NCBI RefSeq assembly: GCF_001653235.2
Contig: NW_019154043.1
Coordinates: 496,001-560,000 of the forward strand
Source: Pochonia chlamydosporia 170
Lineage: Eukaryota > Ascomycota > Sordariomycetes > Hypocreales > Clavicipitaceae
DNA: 64,000 bases
Direction of reading: 5' to 3'
The notes beneath the pieces are model-generated. The model made no database searches. It was not told where the DNA came from and saw only the letters and a program-made list of their open reading frames with translations. A program made the position numbers and the translations under genes. Shown here piece after piece: positions 11,669 through 23,158 of the stretch. Position 1 is the first letter of the stretch, and each line of letters opens with the position of its first letter.

Positions 11669-12282
11669 GGCGACAGGACGGTAAGGAGTGGGACGGCGCG
11701 TAGCTTCACAAAACCTCTGCGCACACGACAATATGCCGCGTCAAAAGGTTTTGCGTGTTGCCAGCAGCACGAGTAGCCGGGAGGGGACGAGAGTTGGACG
11801 ATTGGGAGGATCAGGTAAAGGGTTGGTGTGGATAGGATAGGATAGCAAAGAAGGGGCCAAGGGTGCCAGACGTTAAATGAGAGACAAGAAAGGATGCCAG
11901 GTCAGGTCAGGTCTGGTGCTGGCTGGTGTGTGTGATGGCGGTGGTGGGTAAATGCTGATGGCTGATGAAAGTGGCCGATGCGATGGCCGGATGGCTGAGA
12001 TTGCTTGCTTGAGAAGTGGGCAAAGGCAAAGGCCAGACGAGACGCGCTTGGCCAGGGAGGGACGTGACCCAAATCAATCAATCAGTCAATCAATCAATGC
12101 ACTCGGTAACTTGATATCGAGAACAAGAATGGAGTGAAGTGTCAGAACCAACGGGAAGGATACCGTGCAAGGACAGTTGACGCGATGGGAAAAAGCCCAG
12201 GCCAAGATGTCTGGTCAATGTGATATTTGATGTCTGTCTCTTTCGCGACGAAGCAGAAGTGTCAAGAAGCAGCACAACACAC
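11669..12282 (-). promoter_or_regulatory. Probable long ash1 5' leader, free of upstream ATG
   Basis: Reading upstream from the ash1 start, no ATG occurs on the coding strand for 614 nt (no CAT on the plus strand), while the opposite strand has about 15 ATGs in the same interval. This asymmetry is expected if the segment is mostly transcribed 5' leader under selection against upstream starts. No transcription start can be placed exactly. Confidence 0.5.
12072..12099. repeat. ATCA tetranucleotide run
   Basis: Six to seven copies of ATCA with one interruption (CAGTCA), inside the presumed ash1 leader. A short microsatellite. Confidence 0.75.
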
Positions 12283-15030
12283 CATCAACAGTGACCGTCG
12301 GCGATGAAACACTGCACCAACAAGCACCTGCAGTTGGATAATGCCAAGTAATAAAACGAGAAAATAAAATAGTCAACAGATCCGGTTGTCAGAAGTTGAC
12401 TTTGCGGAAACAAACCAGCTTAACAGTAGTCCCCGCGTGCGCGTTTGCAAAGGGAAGAAGTCTGGTGGCTGCTGTGCCTCAAGATCGCTCCGAAAGGAAA
12501 AGCCAAGATTGAAGGATAAAATCGCTCTTCAAAGGCGGGCGAGATGACATGTAAGCAAAACTACAACCGGTCAAAAAGGTCAAGGTGCATGTGGGAACTG
12601 AACTGGATGCCCGGTTATGTAACGAGGCTGGATGCGATATGTAAACAAGACAGACCAGACATGAACACATGCACCTCCACGAGGCCGCCAATACTTGAGT
12701 ATGTACACTTTGTCATCCAGCCTTGTGTGTTATGAAAATGGCCTTGACGAGGCTCGTTTGTCTTGACTCTTGTGCAAGCAAATTCTTGTTATTTCATCTC
12801 CCGCCTGTTCACTGGTCCGCAGCTCAGAGCACCAACATCACTTACAAGTTACAACATACAAATGCAAGGCATTGCACATAAAATGGTGCAACTGTTCTGC
12901 CACCCATTCAATTTGCAACAAGGCCATCTCGTCGTCCTCGAACTTGTCAACATGGCGCTATTTCATGTTGTTGCACATACAAGCGACCCAATTGACCTCC
13001 ACGATCAACTTTCATGTTACCTACAGCCCTCCTCCGACTTCGACACATGCAAGTGTCAAGTGTACCTCCGCTCTCCATATCCAATGTGCATAAACGCAAC
13101 CTCATTTGACGTCTCCTCTGCTCATATCAATGCCTTGCCTCACATCACTCAGTTTCAGTAGTCCGCCATACGCCTTCAATGCCACATCACCCAATCGAGT
13201 ACCAAGCCTGTCCTCCACAAGACGAACCCGTATGCAGAAGAGAGCTAATGCTCATTCCCGGGCTAATTGGGGGCTATTGGCGCCACCGGCTTACCTAGCT
13301 GAACTTGAACATCACCAACGTCAAGAGTGGTGTTTTGCACATCTCAGCTGCCAGCTTGTCTGTAAATGTACCCCCATGCGTACACATCAACAAAAATAAA
13401 CCTTGATACAAGTAGGAAGATTTTGACACTTCAAGTTGTTTAGCTACAAGTCGGGTAGTGCCTGTGCTTGTCGTCTCTCAATTCCCAACGCACAACCCAT
13501 ACGACGCACATGTAATGTTAGTGACCGCGTCATTCAGACTTACTCATCAGTGGTAAACAAGAAACACCAAACACAGCGTCTTGTCGCGTATGCCTCCTAG
13601 TTGCCCCTTTAAACCAGCTTGTCGCTTCTCCACATCCAGTCCATATAAAGCTGCAACGCCCAAGCGCGGCAGATATGTCATGTAAAACGAGGGCCTTAGG
13701 ATTTCGACGGAAAACCAGCTCCCTGTTGCAATGGTTCCTGAATGCAAGTCACAAATCGCTCAGTTTTTTATGGCAACTGCACGAGGCATGGAGCCTTACA
13801 TTTGAGTACCTGAATAATAGCCCGTAGCTGCGCCGAAGTGACCCCAAGTTTCATGGAAAGGTTAACCGCCTTGTATTTTGCCGCGCCAATATATTGGACT
13901 ACTCCGCCCTCCTAGGTTTGACATTGGCCATGTCAAAGATGTTGCTGACTCTGATGTGCACCAGCGGGGTAGACTTCGCGATGATGGCGACATGACCGGG
14001 CCCAGGGACATCGGTCAACAGACACGAACAACGGAAGGTCAGACGTATGGATCAGTCAAATTCAGTAAACTGAATCCTTAGAGAGATTCTGGGGCCAGAT
14101 GAAGGCGCATAAGGCTGTGTTTGTCATAAATCTCAGACGCATGGGCATATGTGCTGAGGGTGGCATGCAAATTGTGCGGATTGTCTGGGTCCAAACCCAG
14201 GACGTGGTATCTTCTTCACACCGGAATCGCCCGGAGCAATTTTCCCACGTTTATTTTGTCGATTTGTGTAGCAGTCATTGACGAGTGCTCCAGGGTATGG
14301 CCGGGTATCTGGCTGAATGCGACCGAGGGATTGTGTATCAACACTCAAGCTGCTTAGGTCTTTAACTGGGGAAAAAAGAGAATAGCCTCGCGCCAATGGA
14401 AACTGCGCTCGTCGGATGTGCGATTTATTTGAAGCACCGGACACTAGATCTTCTGCGAGGAGCAGCTGTTTCGGATAGTGTATAGAGAGATGCGGATTCC
14501 GATATTGAGAAAGTGATGTCAACCTCGTGAGTAGTTAGCTGCTGGAAAGAAGCATAGCTACTAGAAGGGCAGTTCAGGTTATGGCGTCACCGTAGGCAGC
14601 CTTCACCGTTAAGATCCTTCTCGTCACGGGAATGACTACGGAGATTTAGACGGAACAGCTAACACTCAACCTACGATGTGCCTTTGACAACCAGCAATTG
14701 GCAGAACACCTCGAAATGCCCTTCATCAACGTCATTTGTAGCGGTACCTGCAGCAGATTGCATGGTTACCTACCTAGGTATGTATCTATCACAAGTACTG
14801 CAACAGTACCATTGGCCGACGTTGGAATCGCAGTGAACGAGCCTCATGATACGTACTTCCTCAGTCACTAACAGGGCATGCCTACTACGCAGGCTCACAT
14901 TCCGTACGGTACTTCGACTCATTAGCCAAAAGGCACAACTCGCGCTACTCGATTTTAATTCGCATCTATCTTCCAAACACTGTGAGGGGTATTATCTCCA
15001 TCTAACAAGGACCGTCTTCGCAAAACCACG
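12283..15030. other. Upstream region of ash1, no gene seen
   Basis: About 2.7 kb between the ash1 leader and the sfh5 terminator side. The longest open frames (for example plus strand 12763-13161) start with non-ATG codons and have no protein-like pattern. No tRNA or repeat element recognised. Confidence 0.5.
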
Positions 15031-15054
15031 AAAAAAAAAAAAAAAAAAAAAAAA
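15031..15054. repeat. 24-nt poly(A) run
   Basis: An uninterrupted run of 24 A on the plus strand, 65 bp past the sfh5 stop. Because sfh5 is read from the minus strand this is a T-run in its 3' flank, not an encoded poly(A) tail of sfh5. Confidence 0.9.
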
Positions 15055-15118
15055 TCAATAGCAACGACAAAGATTAAGAACCGAAAGTCGTTCTCCGATA
15101 TCCATTTTGGGCAGCAGT

Positions 15119-16247
15119 CTAAGCAGCAATCTCCTTCTTGGCAGCCTCATCAGCGACCTTGGTCTCAGCTTCAGTTGCGGGGCTCTTCTCAACGACCGCA
15201 GGTACAGCAGGCTCCTCCTTGGTCTCAACAGCCTTAGAATCAGGTTCAGAAGCCGGCGCGGCATCCTCCTTGTCTTCCACCTTGGGTGCCAGTTCAGCCA
15301 GCTTGACCGTCTCGCCCTCCTTCACACTCGGGCCCTGACCACCATACTCCTTGGGTAACGACGCAGTAATACCCTTCAGCTCAGTAGCAAGCGTAGTCCC
15401 CGAGGTCATGGGGTGAAATTTCCGCAGCGTAGCAGGCGCAAGGAAGAGCTTCATGACGCCAAACATCCAGCCCATGATGGCGGGTACATTGACAAAGTAC
15501 TTGTGGGCAAGCAACTCCGGGTACGCCATGGAGAAGGTCTCAATAGTCTCCTTGCTGGCAGCCTTGACGGCGGGGTCCATACGGAAGAAACTGACGGATT
15601 GGTAGTCGTGGACTTGCAGCATCTGGTGAATGTCTGGAGCGTCCTCGGCAAGTGGCTCCTTGATATCGTTAAGACGGAGTTTCTGGACACCGAGTTCCAT
15701 GAGAGCAGCTCGCCAGCGAATGAACCTAGTACCGTTAGAAAATATATTTGAGCAAGTGAGTGTCTGAACAGACTTACTCTTCGACGTTGCCAAACGTAGC
15801 CTTGTTGTCCTTGACAGCCCCATAAATATTCCACGTAATAACCGTCTCCTTCACATCCTCGCTCTCGCCCTTGTGAACAGTAACAAAGCCCAAATCACCA
15901 AACTTGGCCTTGTCAAAGGTTTCGGTTACGAGACTAGCGGGCTGGATCTTCTTGCGCCACTCCAGTGCAGAAACAAGTTGTTTCTCGGCAGCAGCGACGT
16001 CACTATTGTTGGCTCTGAGAAACTTGACGAGGACGACCTGAGTAGGGGCGTGAGCACCGTCTGGTGACAGCTCGACCCCCCACATCTCGCTGTAGTCTGC
16101 CTTCTTGATGATCTCGGGCAGACGAGCAGTAAGTTTGGTTAGAGGGGTCTCGGGGGGAGTTGAAACTTCGGCGGAGGCGCCCAGAGATGATGCCTGAGCT
16201 GCGGAGGCCACAGGCTCAGTGGCAGCGGGAGCTTGCTCGGTAGACAT
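15119..16247 (-). CDS. sfh5: Phosphatidylinositol transfer protein Sfh5 (Sec14-like, CRAL-TRIO)
   Basis: Two exons, 16247-15778 and 15725-15119, with a 52-nt intron (GTAAGT, CTAAC branch, ACTAG), give 358 residues, near the family norm. The start ATG follows GCC and opens MSTEQAPAATEP; the longer frame upstream begins with a non-conserved stretch and was not used. Residues about 45-150 form the CRAL-TRIO N-terminal helices (LTARLPEIIKKADYSEMWG, VVLVKFLRANNSDV), and about 160-285 the Sec14 lipid-binding fold (LQVHDYQSVSFFRMD, YPELLAHKYFVNVPAIMGW). The last 70 residues are acidic, Ala/Glu-rich and disordered. Sfh5 moves phosphatidylinositol between membranes at the ER and plasma membrane and supports phosphoinositide signalling; in yeast it also binds heme. 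WGVEL followed by the LFLAP region near the lipid gate is as in other fungal Sfh5. Confidence 0.9.
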
Positions 16248-17701
16248 GGCGATGTTGAGCTCTCTGGTGATGGTGGATTGAACTTTGAAGAAAGTGGCGT
16301 GATGGGATGAATGAGTGGCTGCTGTCTTGCGTGGAAGAAAAACGATGTCTGGAACAAGACGGAGTGCACAGCGGAAACGTAATCTATAAACTGCCTGGGG
16401 AATAATTATCTGCACCTTGTTGCTCTGGGAATGATTCTATCGCTGGAAGTGTGGAATGGGAAGAGAAATAAGATCAAAAACAAGAAAGATGCAGAGCTTT
16501 GGTGATGACAAGAAAAGAAGAAACAACTCGGCGTTTGGCTGGGCGACGGAAGCTCCCGGTTTTCAATTGTCAAGTCCAATGCAGTCTGGTCCAATCTGGT
16601 CCAATCTGGTCCAGTCGAGGAAAGGAAACAAGAAACAGGAGGGAGCTCTGGTGGGGCAAAAGTTCAAAATGTTCCAGATTCAAATTCCCATGCGAAATAT
16701 TCCAGGGGCCGGTGCAACGTCAATTAAAAAGACCATTTGCCCAATTTTGTGATTGTTTTTTATCCGGTGGTGGCGGCAATCCGGTGTGGTCCTTGACTCC
16801 TTGTCCATCCATTCAATGCATCAAATGTGTTTGCATTGGATAAAGTAGCATCCGTATCCATTAGATTTGATGCGTGGTCTGTCTCTCTGTCCCTTTGTCC
16901 CTCTCTGTCTCCAGTCTGTCAGATCCGACTCACCGAGACTAGCTCCGAGCCAATCTCAACATCCATTCACCTCATGCATGCATGAAGGGCTACACACACG
17001 CCCATAACTGGCGCGATCCTTTCCTCTACCAGACATTTGAACAAAGTGCCGAGCATCAAGGCATGCAGACCTCGTGGCATAACGAACGCACTGATGATCT
17101 GCATCATCCCGTGCTGCGCTGTGTGCATTAATTAAGTGGTCTGTGTCCATTCAATGTTGTTGCTTCTTCAACAGTCATCCCAACAATTCACGGCCTCGAT
17201 GCTCATCCACGCCTTTACGTCACATCGTCACACCCTCATCCTAAAAGGCGCAACTATCCGATCATTCGGGCTGTTCTTCCTAAGAATCTACCAATAGTAA
17301 AACGTCAAGTACTCCGATCCCCTTTCACAACTCTGACTCAACGCAGTCCATCTGGCGGACTGCCAGGAAATTGCACCATTCATAAGCCCAAGGCCAGACC
17401 ATCATCGTCCATGTCACTCTACGGCCGCCCATGCCAATGTATCCCAGGTGCAATAGCATAACTCCTCAATCATCACAAGGCCATCAACTTCTAATGACCC
17501 TGAACAATCCAGCTTCCCGCACGAATTTTCCACTCTCGAGAGTCTTCTTTTTGTAGCCCAATCGCAGAGTAATAAAGCCAAGTCTTTTTATCAAAACACC
17601 ACATCCCAGTTTTGCCCAATTTTTGAGATATCCTTAATTCCCATTGTCAAGAAACTTACCAATGAATCCCAATGAGTCTCCAATCATTTGGCTACAAGCC
17701 G
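16248..17701. other. sfh5 promoter region and 3' flank of the RRM gene
   Basis: 1.45 kb without a supported gene. Besides the CCAATCTGGT repeat, it contains C/T-rich stretches (16870-16920) and no recognisable RNA gene. Confidence 0.5.
16581..16614. repeat. Tandem CCAATCTGGT decamers
   Basis: Two perfect copies of CCAATCTGGT preceded by GCAGTCTGGT and followed by CCAGTC, about 340 bp upstream of the sfh5 start. CTGGTC/CTGGT runs recur in several other intergenic regions of this window. Confidence 0.75.
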
Positions 17702-19924
17702 CTACTGAGAAGCCAGAGCCCGAGCAAGGATTCGCTCAACGGCAGTGAACTCCGCTTGAGCCGCTTGCGACAAAGTCATTTGATCAAATGCAGGGCCAAA
17801 CATATAGCCAAGTTCGGCCCAAAAATAGCCCCAGTACATGTCAGTTTCCTGGCTTTTCTCCTGGAGAACTGTGCGATTCGCATGATGACGAGTCAACATG
17901 TCTCGCTCCGTCTGCTCACGTATAACAGCAATATACCACTGCAAACATGTCAGCACCTTCAAACTACAGAGTGTGCACATGAAGCATACCTCAAGGACAT
18001 CAAGTGGCATGCCCGGCTTTGGAGCAATGCTATACTGGTGGCGCCACGAATTTGCAAATCGTGGCTGGTTGTAGCGCCGCTCGTCCATTTCCGACAAGCC
18101 GGCCAGACAAGCAATATCATCTTTCATAAGGGGAGTGAATCCGGGGCACTTCATGGCAGTCGTCACCAAGCGTCGGTAAAGCTGAGTGGTAAGATTGACC
18201 GGATCATCTTGTTTGTGAATGCTGCGAGATAGCAATCGAGCGAGTTCACAGGTAGCCTTGAAAATGGCTTGTCTCTGGCTAATGGTAATACGATCGGTAA
18301 CATACCAAGGAAATTTTTTCAAGGTGCTAATCAAGCATTCATACGGACGCTGGGGGCAGTCCTTGGAGAATGGAGACTGCGAGAGTGGTCAGGTAGAGGT
18401 CAATAAGCGAGATTAGGTTTAATAAACTCACACGATGGGGGACCTCGACATGTTTCACGAGCATAATCATCTCTTCCTCGGATACGAAACCCTTGAAGTT
18501 TTCCCAAGGCTCCTTGGCATTGAATGGCTTGAACTGGGGAGACACTCCATTCCACGCAATTCCTTTGGCAAGAGGAAACAAGTCCTTCATCAGGCTTTCC
18601 TGGCTAGAGAGCTCAACCTCGACCGGCCGATCACCAAGCCTGCTGACGCGACCGTTGACGAGATGGTTATGATGCTTTTCGACAGCTTTGTTGGCATCAT
18701 CGAGGCTAACAAATTCGACGTAGGCATCCATCGTCTTGCTAGTCACTCGTTCCATAATGATGTGAACAGGTTCATCAGAGTCGTTCAGTATTTTCGAGTT
18801 ACGCCCCAAGAAAGCAATAACTTCCGATCGTCTTGTGGCAAATGGAATCTAAAGTCCATGGTTAGGTAAAGCCATTAAGCTCTGGCGGTCTAAAACTCAC
18901 ATTCTTCAGTTTGACGACCCCATAATTCGTGGCCACTGCCTGGCGAGCACCTTCAATGAATGGGAAGTTGTCTGGTGCCAGAGCCGTCTGAAGCACAGGC
19001 AAACCAACCCCAGTGGCAGTAAGCCGGTTGAGCTGTTCGGATCGCGACTGACGCACTGGATCAGGAGACAACTCATAGTTCGGAGCAATGAATGGCACAA
19101 CGGCAGCATTTCCAGCGCTCTGGCTGACAATGGGCAAAGTAGAGGAGTTGGACTCAGGCAAACTGAGGCCATTCCCATTCCCAGTAGCAGCACCGACGTC
19201 GCTGCCTCGAACGCCAGTGGCCACACTCAGATCAAACTTGGGGGGAGGCTCGCTCGTGACTGACACCGGGAGACCCGAAGTTCGAGGCGCATAATTGCGA
19301 GGCTCTGTGAATGTCCCGCCTCTGCAATGCTCGGGACTTGGCATAAACTCATTGCCGGAGCTGTTACAGCCGGGTCGTCCACTAGCACCTGGGCTCAAGA
19401 AAGCCGATGCAGATTGAAACGAGTGGCTGATTGGGAGGCCAGCACCCGCTCCAGGTGGTGAAAATGGGACATGATTATAATGCCCTTGTGCATAGGTAGA
19501 ATGAGGCTCAGCCCTTGAAATTGGAACTGCCGCCGTGTTGCAAAGACTCTGACCAGCGGAATGACCTACATGGTCCTCGCCGCCGCCTTGAATGGCATTA
19601 GCAGCTTGGTTGGCCGTCTGGGGCTTGGTTCCATCCTAGGAAACCGCACCCTTTTCGGGGTCACAGCGGAGAGCGTGCGACAGCAGGTCCAGAGCCGCAT
19701 TTCCCTCCAAGGAGCTGGTGAAGCTCGTGGCAGAAGAGCCAGTATTGCTACCACTCTGGGCTGCATGGCCGGGCGACCCACGCGAAGACTATGAGAAGCG
19801 CAAGTTAGTATGGTTCAGGTCAATGGTAGCCCACGCTTCTTACTTCGCTGTCATTGTTAGAGCAGTTGTTTTCCTGGGGCTGCCAGGCTACGGACTGCGG
19901 GTTGAGGGAGGTGATAAAGCTCAT
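17702..19924 (-). CDS. RNA recognition motif (RRM) protein of unknown function
   Basis: Five exons (19924-19844, 19788-18901, 18848-18432, 18376-17990, 17938-17702; introns 51-55 nt) give 669 residues. The N-terminal 315 residues are Ser/Gly/Pro-rich and disordered. An RRM follows at about 318-405: RNP2-like VVKLKNIPF and RNP1-like DAYVEFVSL, then NGRVSRLGDRPVEVEL. The C-terminal 260 residues are a conserved helical region (ECLISTLKKFPWYVTDRITI, NQPRFANSWRHQYSI) found in a family of uncharacterised filamentous-fungal RRM proteins. The likely role is RNA binding in the cytoplasm or nucleus, but no target can be inferred. The last intron is 51 nt, a multiple of three and free of stops, so its retention would add 17 residues rather than break the protein. 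The C/T-rich leader at 20270-20360 (coding strand) marks a likely transcription start. Confidence 0.82.
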
Positions 19925-21003
19925 GATGAGAACGGCTGTTTGCCAAGTAGACGGAAAGAGAAGTAGACGATGGCCAGATTTAGAATTGAAAATTAGCAAA
20001 TAGCTGTTGTCGGTGCCTTGGTAAGTTTGTTTACAGCTCGTGAAGGTTTCGTCAAATTTCGCCGGAGACAAAATCCTAAACGCGGTCAGAGAGTTCCTCA
20101 AGCTGAATGCAGAAGAGATAATAAGCAGCCAGAGCTTTGAGTGCAGGTCTGACCAAACTTCGAGGTAGTAATACCACGCAACGTACGGTAAAGTATTCGT
20201 GGCAATCTCTTCGTCAAGCAACGCAGAATCTGAGTTGATGAGTTGGGATTCTCTGGGCGTCTCCCAAAGGGTTGTATGGTTTCGGAGAGAGCGAGATGAG
20301 AGCGAGTTCGAGAGAGGGAGAAGAAGGGAAGATGGGCGGGAGAGCAGTTCGCTCGAGACTGAAAGCTCAGTTCCACCAAAAGTGATCGAGCAACGCAATT
20401 TAATCACCAATGGTAGTCGATGTTATTGTTATGATGCCCAGGGTCACAACAAGGTTGTTGACCAAGTGGGGAGAGAAGGCTCCTTGACATATTGTGTTGA
20501 TGCAGTTGGCCGCCAGCTGCCCGAGGATGGGTACAGTTGGCAGAGCCAAGCAAACGCAGAGCCTCGCGTGCAGATTCTGCCAATCTCGTCAGATCGATAA
20601 ACTCTTTGGTTTTCGTGTCTTCGAAGGGCCCAGCGCATGCAGTGGAGCCCAACTCGGCCATCTTCACTCGGTGCAGCCACAACCGAAGGTCAGTAGAACA
20701 GCCAGATCGCCAGACATCATTTTGTAAGAACTTTTCCATGTTGTAACATAGTTTGTGGCCACAGGATTCACCAAAAAGGATCCTGCAAGATGATACGTCC
20801 CCAACGTGTAACGGTAATCGTGTTCATTGCTGCTACAGAGTAGCATCATATCTATTCATCGAATGCGCTCCCCCGTCTGTGAGAGATGCCTGCACTGCGT
20901 CATTGAATACAGCGCATCACCTCACAAAACGAGGACCGCGGATGCTTGTACAGAATTGAGACCCAGTTCGCCATAGCTAAAGTTCGCCCATCCGCTCCCA
21001 TAT
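19925..21003. other. RRM gene leader/promoter and ARPC4 3' flank
   Basis: No coding-strand ATG occurs between 19925 and about 20487 (563 nt), and the coding strand near 20270-20360 is strongly pyrimidine-rich, so much of this is probably the RRM gene's 5' leader. A minus-strand frame at 20404-20739 lacks protein-like character. Confidence 0.5.
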
Positions 21004-21752
21004 TTAATCAAACTGCAAATTTTCAGCATCCTGCGCCGTGGTCACATGGATAATTAACTTACCGGCGTCAAGAAAGACTCCGCAACAAATCTTGCCCTTG
21101 CATTCAACTGTTGTACCAGGTTAGACATTACCAGAATTCAAAGCGGGACCGACATTAACACTTACGAAAAGCTTCATCTCGGAAATTTCCTTGTCCACAT
21201 CTTCCATAAACTGTATTATGAAATCGACCAGCTTGTGCTTCAACATCTCGTCGGTGTGAAAGTTTGTTATTAAGAAGGAAATGTCATAGCCCTTGGGTTA
21301 CAAGTTAGCAGCTGTTGCAGAGTAGTTGTGGCAGCCAGCCTCTGGTGAGGAACAGACCTTGATTGGCTTTCTTCGCAGAATAAAGAAGGATTCGGCTCGT
21401 TGCGTCAGGAATCTGGTGAACTTGTGGACCAAGATGTGTTCAATCTCGTCGGCCTGCTTGATCTTGATGCTGATACGGATGGAGTTGATACTGGGCTCGA
21501 TGAGGACTCGCTCATTTTCGTTTCGCGCAATCGTCAATGGGGTTAAGAGAACTTCGGGTGACGTCTGGGCCTCGATCTCGGGGACGTTATGTCGCTCAGC
21601 TGTTTGCGAAGCAAAGTTGGACAACGTAAGCGCAGCAGTCAAGCTGCTACGCACGCACTGAAGGTACGGCCGCAGAGATTGAGACTATTTCAGGGACAAT
21701 ATTAGACACAACTTCACCCAACCCGTCCGTTCGATCCGGCAGTACTTACCAT
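21004..21752 (-). CDS. ARPC4: Actin-related protein 2/3 complex subunit 4 (ARPC4/Arc19)
   Basis: Five exons: 21752-21750, 21684-21358, 21291-21166, 21107-21063 and 21012-21004, with introns of 50-66 nt, give exactly 169 residues, the family length. The first exon is the bare start codon: ATG followed directly by GTAAGT. The last exon is nine nucleotides and encodes Phe-Asp-stop. Sequence is near-invariant in eukaryotes: [81 protein letters not shown], ending [17 protein letters not shown]4 is the core scaffold of the Arp2/3 complex, which with ARPC2 holds the mother actin filament and nucleates branched actin at endocytic patches and the hyphal tip. Without splicing of intron 4 the protein would end TPVS instead of TPFD. 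Confidence 0.95.
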
Positions 21753-23158
21753 GATGGCTGATAGAAGCGAGCCCTGGCAGCGTGTGCAGAGTGATCACTT
21801 CGTGAATGACAGCAGTGATGTCTGGAGTAGCTCAGCGGGGTCACTGGAGATGGAGCTTCTGGCGTGTCTGACGTTGCTGCGTGGGGCCGTGACGAGGCGC
21901 ATGGCCGCAGGGACTCACGTGACACACTTTCGACGATGGGGGCATTATGGCCAGAGATTGGACAAATATGACAGGGCGAGCCTTCGGTGGAATTGCACGA
22001 CGTACACAACAAGCCTGCTCTCGTCACCTTCAACTTGGAGATGTGCAAGGCCGTATTTGGCACAGAAAACAAAGCCAAGAAGATAGCCCGTCACAAAGTG
22101 ATAGCAATTTATTAATAGTAATAACGGTGTGTTGTATAGCTGGAGTAAAACTGCTCCTTACAGGTAGCTCGCTCATTCGGTCAGAAAGAGCCTCATCTTA
22201 AATACCTAGGCACCAAAGAGCCAAGGATTGGAAATGACGAGACCCCCAATAAACTGGACATTTAATGAACAGCACAATAATCCAATAACATGTAGCCAAA
22301 TAAAATTAGTTAACTCTATATGCTGCTTAATGATATCAGTGTTGTGTTTCGCAAAAGAGTATATAAGCGTTTGCAAGCCAGCTTCTGGCATAAGCATCTC
22401 TCCCTTGCTGTCAAGCACTACTCTGCGAACTGGTAGTCACGTCCATCCATTGTCGGGGCGAACACAAGCTCACAACCTCACAAATCAATCAAGCTGGATT
22501 GTCCGATGTGTCGAATATTTGAAACTACAACTCGCTACACGGGCTGTCGTCATGCCTGCACAGAAGTTCACCAAATGCTTGTCACCTTCGATTGCTTAAA
22601 CTTTAGGGTAACACAGGGTCTTTGTCCAAACATGACCTATGTCTACCTCGCACAAACCAGACGTCGTTCCCAGTGCCCGCTCCACAAAGACGAGGGTTAC
22701 CAGGGCAGATGCCCGATTTGGTCATTTTAACGGGTCAGAGAAAAACTGCAGCTAAATTTGGACGATGCGATTCGGCCTCTGACAAACGCTGGATGCTTGA
22801 GAACATCGAATTGTGAACAGCCAGGCCAGTCCATGAATGAAGCTTTGACATTGACCTTTCATGGCGGGGCATTTCAAGACCCACATACTGCAAGCCGTCC
22901 ATTGATTCGCTGGCGCCACCAGCCCACAGAGATATCTCCCATTGCCAGGTACCAGCCGTGACGCATCGGCTTTGACCTGGTCCAAAGCTTCTCCCTCCTT
23001 CCATTCATCTCGCCATTTGCCAACCCAGCGCGTCTCAACAGACTGTGCTTATTTTGGCGCGCTACGATTGACTTTGCGCTTCGTCTCCTTCTGAAATTAT
23101 TATATTCATATTGCAACCGCGGCTTGGCTGTCGACTTGATCGTCTCTTCAGTGCAACC
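21753..23158. promoter_or_regulatory. Divergent promoter region ARPC4/ubp6
   Basis: 1.4 kb between two start codons facing away from each other. The 298 nt next to ubp6 are free of sense ATG (last ATG at 22861). A short A-box-like TAGCTCAGCGGGG near 21830 has no matching B box, so no tRNA is called. No gene seen. Confidence 0.5.

Noticed and set aside
12763..13161. 132-codon plus-strand frame upstream of ash1
   Set aside because: Begins with TTG, not ATG, and has no conserved motif.
20404..20739. 111-codon minus-strand frame upstream of the RRM gene
   Set aside because: No domain; overlaps the probable promoter and several frames on the other strand.
21828..21845. tRNA A-box-like TAGCTCAGCGGGG
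   Set aside because: No B box or cloverleaf downstream.
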